DNA of 11,970 bases, taken from positions 1-11,970 of the forward strand of contig JAJYGK010000142.1 in the NCBI GenBank assembly GCA_021790715.1, written 5' to 3'. The notes beneath the pieces were generated by a model that did no database searches, was not told the DNA's origin, and saw only the letters and a list, made by a program, of their open reading frames with translations. Below are positions 7,073 to 11,970 of the stretch, one piece after another. The position numbers were made by a program, and so were the translations under genes. This stretch comes from Chloroflexota bacterium. GTDB taxonomy: Bacteria; Chloroflexota; Limnocylindria; Limnocylindrales; CSP1-4. Position 1 is the first letter of the stretch, and each line of letters starts with the position of its first letter.

Positions 7073-7784
7073 GAGGCCGGACCTCCTTCCCGGATCCCGG
7101 CGGGGCGCCGGACCCGCGTTCCTCGCCCGGCCCGGGCGTTCCGTCCTCGCCCGGCCCCGGCGTTTCGTCCTCGCCCGACACCTCGCCCAGGCGGCCCTTC
7201 GTCGAGGCGACGCCCCGCCGGCGGGGATCCGGGGATACGGCTGCCCGCAGGGCGCGGGCAAGCGCCTTGAACGACGCCTCGGCCACGTGGTGGTCGTTGG
7301 CGCCGTCCGCTCGCAAGTGGAGCGTGATCGCCGCCTCCCGCACGAACGACTCCAGCGCGTGCGGCACGAGCTGCGTCGGGAGCGTCCCGATCCGTTCGCC
7401 GCGGAAGGGGACGGCCAGGACCGCGTATGCCCGCCCGGAGCAGTCGACCACGGCCTCCGCGAGCGCCTCGTCCATCGGCACGCGTGCCTCGCCGAACCGC
7501 TGGATGCCCTCCGCGTCGCCGAGCGCGCGGCGGAACGCCTGGCCGAGCGCAAGCGCCACGTCCTCGACGGTGTGGTGCTCGTCGACGTGCAGGTCGCCGT
7601 GCGCCTCGACCTCCAGGTCGAAGAGCGCGTGGTGCGCGAGTGACGAGAGGAGATGGTCGTAGAAGCCGACACCGGTCGAGATGCGGGCGTTGCCCGACCC
7701 GTCCAGGTCGAGCGACACGCGGACGTCCGTCTCGCGGGTCCGGCGCTGGACGCTCGCGCGACGGGAACCACCCGGCCCGGTCAC
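7065..7784 (-). CDS. hisB: Imidazoleglycerol-phosphate dehydratase
   Basis: This is the monofunctional dehydratase that converts imidazole glycerol phosphate to imidazole acetol phosphate with two Mn ions. The duplicated metal-binding pattern is visible: GFYDHLLSSLAHH (40-52), HVDEHHTVEDVALALGQA (67-83), RFGEARVPMDEAL (97-108) and NDHHVAEASFKALARALR (163-180). There is no HAD phosphatase domain, so it is not the bifunctional E. coli-type HisB. The conserved part ends at DPRRRGVASTKGRLG (~200), where the family normally stops. About 39 further residues form an acidic/Pro-Gly tail with repeated ETPGPGED-like units. The GTG at 7784 was chosen because it forms a GTGA overlap with the hisC stop and has GGGAG seven bases upstream. 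Total length is 239. Confidence 0.94.
   Translation of the reverse strand: MTGPGGSRRASVQRRTRETDVRVSLDLDGSGNARISTGVGFYDHLLSSLAHHALFDLEVEAHGDLHVDEHHTVEDVALALGQAFRRALGDAEGIQRFGEARVPMDEALAEAVVDCSGRAYAVLAVPFRGERIGTLPTQLVPHALESFVREAAITLHLRADGANDHHVAEASFKALARALRAAVSPDPRRRGVASTKGRLGEVSGEDETPGPGEDGTPGPGEERGSGAPPGSGKEVRPRA
7081..7088 (-). promoter_or_regulatory. Strong Shine-Dalgarno of hisH
   Basis: On the minus strand AAGGAGGT lies inside the last codons of hisB, eight bases before the GTG at 7072. It decides the hisH start, since no ATG candidate exists, and it is the best ribosome-binding site in the operon. This fits hisH being the one gene whose start is not in a minimal 1- or 4-base overlap. 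Confidence 0.8.
7116..7182 (-). repeat. Tandem repeat coding for the HisB acidic Pro-Gly tail
   Basis: About three tandem units of 20-24 bases (7116-7135, 7136-7159, 7160-7182) share the core GCGTT..GTCCTCGCCCG on the plus strand. The first copy is a few bases short. Read on the minus strand in the hisB frame they give the eight-residue motif ETPGPGED / GTPGPGEE. Length differences keep the frame. Confidence 0.7.
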
Positions 7785-8980
7785 GGTCGCGCTCCCAGCG
7801 CGGCAACCAGCCGGGCGTCCTGGTCCGGTGTGCGGACGGTGAGCCGCAGGTACGCGCGCAGCGGCCCGTGTGCGTACCGCCGCGGCACCAGTCCCTCGCG
7901 CAGCAGACGCCGGGCGGCGGCCTCGGCCCCCGCCGCGTTGCCGGCGTCGAGCAGCACGAAGTTGGTCGCGCTCGGCAGCACGTGCCAGCCGCGCGCCGCG
8001 AGCGCGACGCGGAGACGCTCCCGCTCGTCGACGAGCGCCGCCACGTTGGCGCGCGCGAAGCCGTCGTCCGAGAGCGCGGCCGCGGCGATCGCCGCGGACA
8101 GGGACGAGATGCTGCCCGGCGGGCGCACGGTCGAGAGGCGGGCGGCCAGCGGTTCCGCCGCCACGGCCCACCCGACGCGGATCCCGGCCAGGCCGTACGC
8201 CTTGGACACGGTCCGCGCCACGACGAGGCGCGGGAACCGGGCCGTCTCGGGCACGAGGCTCGCCCCGGCGAACTCCCGGTACGCCTCGTCCACGACGACG
8301 ACCGGGCCGCCGCCGGGCAACTCCGAGAGGCGCCGAAGGAGTCCGGCGATGAGGCCGTCCGGCTGCACTGTCCCGGTCGGGTTGTCGGGATCGCACAGCC
8401 AGAGCAGGTCGGCGGCGGCCGACGCGCGGATCACGGCCTCGACGTCGAGCGGGAACCCGTCGTCCGCAGCGCCGCGGGGCACCTCGATGAGCCCGGCCGA
8501 CCGCTGGTGCGTCAGGACGCGGTACATCGCGTACGTCGGCGCGGCGAGCACGGCGCGACCGCCCGCCGGAAGGCACGTCTTGGCGGCGAGATCGAGGACC
8601 TCGTCCGCCCCGGCCCCGACCACGATCCGGGAGGCGGGCACGTTCAGGCGCGCGGCGATCGCGGCCGTGAGCCGCGCGTACGTGGCATCCGGGTACTCGT
8701 TGAGTGCCAGCCGTCGCGCCTCGGTGCCGATCAACGCGTCCAGGCCGGGCGGCACCCGCGGCGAGGTGTTCGTGTCGAAGCGGACGATCGCCGACGGGTC
8801 GAGTCCCCATGCGGCCGCCACGTCCGCGTCGCTGTCCTCCCACTGGTACCCGGCGGGCTCCGCGGGCGCCGTGACGGCTCCGCCGTCGGCCATGCCGTCG
8901 CCTGCCGCGGGCTGCGCGCCGTCCCGCGCCTCCCGCGGCCTCCGCGCCTCGCGCGCCGTCACGCCTCCGTCGCCGGTCAC
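7781..8980 (-). CDS. hisC: Histidinol-phosphate aminotransferase
   Basis: This PLP-dependent fold-type I aminotransferase makes histidinol phosphate from imidazole acetol phosphate and glutamate. Visible landmarks are RFDTNTSP (68-75), NEYPDATYARL, GAGADEVLDL, the DPDNPTG loop (Asn200), DEAY (Asp231) that holds the pyridine nitrogen, the Schiff-base Lys260 in TVSKAYGLAG and the phosphate/carboxylate Arg268 in GIRVGWA. The GTG at 8980 overlaps the hisD stop as GTGA, the arrangement used at three other junctions here, and gives 399 residues with a ~45-residue low-complexity N-terminus. The ATG at 8893 (370 residues, a more usual length, with AGGCG upstream) is a real alternative. The fold and active site are complete either way. 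Confidence 0.94.
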   Translation of the reverse strand: MTGDGGVTAREARRPREARDGAQPAAGDGMADGGAVTAPAEPAGYQWEDSDADVAAAWGLDPSAIVRFDTNTSPRVPPGLDALIGTEARRLALNEYPDATYARLTAAIAARLNVPASRIVVGAGADEVLDLAAKTCLPAGGRAVLAAPTYAMYRVLTHQRSAGLIEVPRGAADDGFPLDVEAVIRASAAADLLWLCDPDNPTGTVQPDGLIAGLLRRLSELPGGGPVVVVDEAYREFAGASLVPETARFPRLVVARTVSKAYGLAGIRVGWAVAAEPLAARLSTVRPPGSISSLSAAIAAAALSDDGFARANVAALVDERERLRVALAARGWHVLPSATNFVLLDAGNAAGAEAAARRLLREGLVPRRYAHGPLRAYLRLTVRTPDQDARLVAALGARP

Positions 8981-10329
8981 GACTCGAACCTCGCCTCGAC
9001 GGCGTGACGGTGCGCCACCAGCCCCTCGGCCTCGGCGACCGCCGAGACCGCGCCGGCGATCGCCTCGAGTCCCTCCCGGTCCACGAACTGCGCCTGCATC
9101 CAGTGCCCGAAGTCCTCGACGCCGAGCGGGCCGCGGGCACGCGCCATCCGCCCGGTCGGGAGCACGTGGTTCGACCCGGTCGCGTAGTCGCCCGCCGACT
9201 CCGGCGCGTATGCCCCGAGGAAGACCGAGCCGGCGTGCCGGATCCGCGGCAGCAGGCTCGCGGCATCCGCCGTGGCGACCGAGAGGTGCTCCGGCGCGTA
9301 CTCGTTCACGAAGTCCAGCGCGTCGTCCATGTCGCGCGCGATGACGATCAGGCCGGCCGATCCGAGCGAGGCGGTGAGGAAGCCGACCCGCGGCTCGCGC
9401 GGCAGGCGGCGGGAGATCTCCGCCTCGACGTGGTCGGCGAAGGCGTCGTCCGTCGCGACGAGGACGGCCGCCGAGTCGGGCCCGTGCTCGGCCTGGCTCA
9501 GCAGGTCGGCGGCGACGTGCGACGGGTCCGCGGTCGCGTCCGACAGGACCATGACCTCGGACGGGCCCGCGGGCATGTCGATCTGGACGTCGCCCAGGAC
9601 CTCGAGCTTGGCCGCCGTGACCCAGGCGTTGCCGGGCCCCACGATCGCGTCGACCGCGCGCACGGTCTCGGTCCCGTACGCGAGCGCCGCGATCGCCTGG
9701 GCACCGCCCATCGCGTAGAACTCGTCCACGCCGAGCAGGCCGGCCGCGCCGAGCAGGACGGGAGAGAGCCGGCCGTCGCGTGCCGCCGGGCTGGCCACGG
9801 CGACGGCGCCGACGCCGGCGAGGCGCGCGGGCACGACGCCCATCAGGAGTGAGCTCGGGTAGGCGGCCTCGCCGCCCGGCACGTACACGCCGACGCGGTC
9901 GAGCGGGCGCCACACGCGGCCGACCCGGATGCCCGGTACGACCTCGACCCACTGCTCCGCGGGCGGCACCTGGGCGCGATGGAAGGCCTCGATGTGGCGC
10001 GCCATGGTCAGCAGCGCGTCCCGCAGGTCCGGCGACAGCGCCGCGGCGGCCGCAGCGAGCACGTCGGCCGGCACGCGCAGGGGGAGGGGGGTGTCGGGCG
10101 TCCCGCCGAGCGTGCGCCCGTCCTGCCAGGCGCCGCCCAGGTGAGCGGACAGGTCGCGCAGCGTCGCGTCGCCGCCGGAGCGCACCGCGTCCACGATGTC
10201 GCGCGCCGCCCGCCGCACGTCTGCGCCGGTGCCCGCGCTCCGGCGCACGAGGACGCGACGCTCGGACGGCGTCAGGTCGGAGAGCCAGACGCGGCGCAGC
10301 CGCGCCGGCCGGTCGGTTCGCGTGCTCAC
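8977..10329 (-). CDS. hisD: Histidinol dehydrogenase
   Basis: HisD catalyses the last two steps, a zinc-assisted four-electron NAD-linked oxidation of histidinol to histidine. The 450-residue protein is full length. It shows RPLDRVGVYVPGG (141-153), GPGNAWVTAAK (231-241), the family signature IDMPAGPSEVMVLSD (250-264), QAEHGPDS with Gln279 and His282 as likely zinc ligands, NEYAPEHL with the catalytic Glu347-His348 pair, and AGDYATGSNHVLPT, where Asp381 is a further probable ligand. The GTG at 10329 forms a GTGA overlap with the hisG stop and was chosen over a longer upstream frame that would read through the end of hisG. The ribosome site is weak, consistent with translational coupling. Confidence 0.96.
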   Translation of the reverse strand: MSTRTDRPARLRRVWLSDLTPSERRVLVRRSAGTGADVRRAARDIVDAVRSGGDATLRDLSAHLGGAWQDGRTLGGTPDTPLPLRVPADVLAAAAAALSPDLRDALLTMARHIEAFHRAQVPPAEQWVEVVPGIRVGRVWRPLDRVGVYVPGGEAAYPSSLLMGVVPARLAGVGAVAVASPAARDGRLSPVLLGAAGLLGVDEFYAMGGAQAIAALAYGTETVRAVDAIVGPGNAWVTAAKLEVLGDVQIDMPAGPSEVMVLSDATADPSHVAADLLSQAEHGPDSAAVLVATDDAFADHVEAEISRRLPREPRVGFLTASLGSAGLIVIARDMDDALDFVNEYAPEHLSVATADAASLLPRIRHAGSVFLGAYAPESAGDYATGSNHVLPTGRMARARGPLGVEDFGHWMQAQFVDREGLEAIAGAVSAVAEAEGLVAHRHAVEARFES

Positions 10330-11174
10330 TGGATCAGCAGCTCGACGGGCAGGACCAGGATGCCCGAGGCCCCCGCGGCCTTCAGCCGGCCGAGCAGCCC
10401 CCACGTCTCGTCCGCGTTCACCACCGCGTGGACGGCGACCATGTCGGGGCGCGCGAGCGGCAGGACGCTCGGCGAGCCGAGGCCCGGAAGCAGCGCCTCG
10501 ATCTCGGCCAGGCGCGAGAGTGGCGCGTTCATCATCACGTAGCGACGCTCGCGGGCGTCGACGACCGCCCGGAGCATCGTCACCACGTCGGAGGCCGGGC
10601 CGTCGGTGCCGGGCGAGGAGACCAGGATCGCCTCGCTCGTGAGCAGCGTGTCCACCGACCGGAGGCCGTTCACCAGCATGGTCGAGCCCGTGGACACGAG
10701 ATCGACGATGGCGTCTGCCAGGCCCATCCGCGGCGCGACCTCAACGGCACCGCTGAGCGGCACGATCTCGACGCGGACCGCTCGCTCGCGGAAGAACCGC
10801 TCCGTGGTCGCCGGGTGGGAGGTCGCGACCCGGCAGCCGTCGAGGTCGGCGGTCGCCTGGAACCGCGAATCCGCCGGCACCGCGGCCTCGAGCCGGCAGC
10901 GCCCGTAGTGGAGCTCGGCGCGGACCTCGAGCGGTCGGCCGGATTCCACGAGCAGGTTGCGTCCCGTGATCCCCATGTCGGCGACGCCGTCGCCCACGAA
11001 CTCGACGATGTCCTCCGTGCGCGCGAAGAGGATGTCCAGCGGGAAGTTCTCGCAGCGGCTGACGAGCGAGCGCTCCCGGGCATCGAAGACCAGGCCGGCG
11101 TCGCGCAGCAGCGAGACGGTCGGATCGAGCAGGCGGCCCTTGTTCGGGACCGCGAGACGCAGGCGCGGGGTCAC
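10326..11174 (-). CDS. hisG: ATP phosphoribosyltransferase, long form
   Basis: HisG carries out the first committed step, joining ATP and PRPP to PR-ATP. The start MTPRLRLAVPNKGRL is family-typical, and the PRPP-binding loop is ADAIVDLVSTGST (153-165). At 282 residues it includes a C-terminal ACT-like regulatory domain (~195-282, from DVVTMLRAVVDARERRYVMMNAP). It is therefore the long, hexameric, histidine-inhibited form that needs no HisZ partner, and no hisZ is present in the window. The GTG at 11174 overlaps the stop of the YerC-like gene as GTGA, so the regulator and the first enzyme are coupled. Feedback inhibition by histidine is known for the family; repression by the neighbouring regulator is inferred. 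Confidence 0.95.
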   Translation of the reverse strand: MTPRLRLAVPNKGRLLDPTVSLLRDAGLVFDARERSLVSRCENFPLDILFARTEDIVEFVGDGVADMGITGRNLLVESGRPLEVRAELHYGRCRLEAAVPADSRFQATADLDGCRVATSHPATTERFFRERAVRVEIVPLSGAVEVAPRMGLADAIVDLVSTGSTMLVNGLRSVDTLLTSEAILVSSPGTDGPASDVVTMLRAVVDARERRYVMMNAPLSRLAEIEALLPGLGSPSVLPLARPDMVAVHAVVNADETWGLLGRLKAAGASGILVLPVELLIQ

Positions 11175-11581
11175 CGGGTCGTCGTCCCGGCCTGGACTGG
11201 CCCGACAGGCCCGGCCGCCGCGACTGGCCCGACCATCGCCTCGACGGGCGCCGCCGATCCGACGGGCCCGGCCATCGCCTTGAGGCGCCGTCGTCGTCGC
11301 TCCAGCGCGCCGAGGTACCCGCCGGTCCCGTGGTGCAGCCACTGTGCGATCCGGGTGACGGTCGCGGTCGAGGCGCCCGTCAGGCGCGAGACCTCGCCGT
11401 AATGACGGCCCTCGTCCAGCAGGCGGACCACCTGCCAGCGCTGGGCGAGGTCGTGCAGCTCGCCGAGTGTGCACAGGTCGCGCAGGAACCGCGCCGCGTC
11501 GTCGCGATCGCGCAGATCGACGATCACGTCGAGAAGCTCGTCCGTCTCCGGTGTCTGCCAGTCTTCGGTGGGTGCGGCCAC
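11171..11581 (-). CDS. TrpR/YerC-family transcriptional regulator, likely histidine operon repressor
   Basis: The 136-residue protein matches the YerC/YecD branch of the TrpR superfamily. It has an all-helical body with FLRDLCTLGELHDLAQRWQVVRLLDEG (32-58), then the helix-turn-helix HYGEVSRLTGASTATVTRIAQWL (60-82), where GASTATVTR is the recognition-helix region. The conserved HGTGGYLGALER closes the domain near residue 95. After a basic RRRRRLK patch the last ~35 residues are a repetitive Ala/Gly/Pro/Val tail not found in ordinary YerC proteins. The GTG at 11581 is preceded by GAGG at a five-base gap. It is the first gene of the his operon and faces a TrpR-like palindrome upstream. A histidine-responsive repressor (HisR-like) is the best guess; the ligand is not shown by the sequence. 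Confidence 0.87.
   Translation of the reverse strand: MAAPTEDWQTPETDELLDVIVDLRDRDDAARFLRDLCTLGELHDLAQRWQVVRLLDEGRHYGEVSRLTGASTATVTRIAQWLHHGTGGYLGALERRRRRLKAMAGPVGSAAPVEAMVGPVAAAGPVGPVQAGTTTR
11193..11280 (-). repeat. Imperfect direct repeats coding for the regulator's C-terminal tail
   Basis: The stretches 11221-11241 and 11260-11280 match at 19 of 21 bases with a 39-base period (13 codons). A third, shorter relative beginning GGACTGGCCCGAC lies at 11193. On the minus strand they give the 13-residue units AMAGPVGSAAPVE and AMVGPVAAAGPVG. The frame is maintained. Confidence 0.7.
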
Positions 11582-11623
11582 GCCTGCCTCGTGCTGTCGG
11601 TCCGGGACCGCGTCGCGGCCCTG

Positions 11624-11632
11624 CTATCGTAG
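11624..11632. promoter_or_regulatory. Overlapping divergent -10 elements for hisA (+) and the his operon (-)
   Basis: The sequence CTATCGTAG contains TATCGT on the plus strand (11625-11630) and TACGAT on the minus strand (11631-11626), both fitting TANNNT, so one patch can serve both directions. For the plus strand the predicted start point is about 7 bases downstream, at the A of the hisA ATG (11637), which would make the transcript leaderless. The minus leader would be ~40 bases. No clear -35 box was found on either side. Confidence 0.45.
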
Positions 11633-11646
11633 TAGCATGCTAGCAC
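11629..11646. promoter_or_regulatory. TrpR-like palindromic operator upstream of the regulator and hisA
   Basis: GTAGTAGCATGCTAGCAC is an 18-bp palindrome with 14 of 18 positions symmetric (GT..TAGCATGCTA..AC) and a perfect 10-bp core at 11633-11642. The E. coli trp operator GTACTAGTTAACTAGTAC has the same length and the same GT..TAG....CTA..AC frame. It is the most AT-rich patch in this part of the window, lies between a TrpR-family gene and hisA, and overlaps the -10 elements and the hisA start codon. A bound dimer would block both promoters. Binding by the adjacent regulator is inferred, not shown. Confidence 0.65.
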
Positions 11647-11970
11647 AAGAGAACGATCGACCCGCCACGACCGGATCTCCGGGCGTGCGGGTGGCAGGCG
11701 CACGGCGCTTCCTGCTCCTGCCTGCCATCGACCTGCTGGGCGGACGCGTCGTCCGGCTCCGCCGGGGAGACGCCTCGGCGCCGACCGCGTACCCCGGGAC
11801 GCCGGGTGACGTCGCACGGCGGTGGGGCGACGAGGGCGCGGACGTGCTGCACGTCGTCGACCTGGGCGCGGCGCTCGGTTCGGCGGGCGCGAACGCGGCG
11901 AGCGTCCGGCAGGTGCTGGCTGCCGCCCGGGGGGCGGGCCTGCCGTGCGAGGTCGCGGGCGGCGTGCGGA
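11637..11970 (+). CDS. hisA: ProFAR isomerase HisA, N-terminal part (3'-truncated by window edge)
   Basis: The frame encodes FLLLPAIDLLGGRVVRL, then RRWGDEGADVLHVVDLGAALG and EVAGGVR. These are the first three strands of the HisA barrel, with catalytic Asp32 (in PAID) and the VVDL and GGVR phosphate-site elements. HisA isomerises ProFAR to PRFAR, the substrate of HisFH. The ATG at 11637 has no ribosome site and lies in the middle of the palindrome, but fits a leaderless transcript. GTG codons at 11685 and 11691 are in frame and closer to the usual N-terminus, also with weak ribosome sites, so the start is uncertain. Whether it also has TrpF activity (PriA type) cannot be judged from this fragment. 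The gene is divergent from the other his genes rather than between hisH and hisF. Confidence 0.88.
   Translation, partial: MLAQENDRPATTGSPGVRVAGARRFLLLPAIDLLGGRVVRLRRGDASAPTAYPGTPGDVARRWGDEGADVLHVVDLGAALGSAGANAASVRQVLAAARGAGLPCEVAGGVR

Noticed and set aside
7062..7771. hisH extended upstream to the ATG at 7771
   Set aside because: That would cover all of hisB in a second frame; the perfect Shine-Dalgarno before the GTG at 7072 explains the start.
11582..11636. T-box or histidine leader-peptide attenuator upstream of the his operon
   Set aside because: The leader is only about 40-55 bases, with no run of His codons, no T-box element and no terminator hairpin with a T-run; the palindrome is better explained as an operator.

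Overview
The window is very GC-rich, gene-dense bacterial chromosome with no mobile elements, no RNA genes and no gap longer than about 85 bases. A MutS2-type Smr domain together with a complete compact histidine operon and very high GC argue against Actinobacteria, which normally lack MutS2. They suggest a high-GC Chloroflexota-like lineage, but this is inference from gene content and not proven.

Left part (1-4614): the 3' end of mutS2 (+) converges on a class A penicillin-binding protein with a C-terminal PASTA domain (-), separated by only 16 bases that form a small hairpin. The PBP gene is divergent from tyrS (+), a tyrosyl-tRNA synthetase, across a 70-base promoter region. tyrS in turn converges on the histidine operon across an 84-base spacer.

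Right part (4699-11970): eight genes on the minus strand run yerC-like regulator, hisG, hisD, hisC, hisB, hisH, hisF, hisIE. Every junction overlaps: four are GTGA, one is an 8-base overlap and two are TGATG, so the unit looks translationally coupled from end to end. hisA, usually between hisH and hisF, is instead divergent on the plus strand and runs off the window. Together these genes encode all steps from PRPP and ATP to histidine except histidinol-phosphate phosphatase, which is not in the window.

The most interesting signal is the 55-base gap between the TrpR/YerC-family gene and hisA. It holds an 18-bp imperfect palindrome, GTAGTAGCATGCTAGCAC, with the same layout as the E. coli TrpR operator (GT..TAG....CTA..AC). 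The palindrome overlaps candidate -10 elements for both directions and the presumed hisA start codon. The simplest model is an autoregulated TrpR-family histidine repressor that controls hisA and the rest of the pathway from one site. A second theme is repeat-built, low-complexity C-terminal tails on YerC, HisB and HisF.
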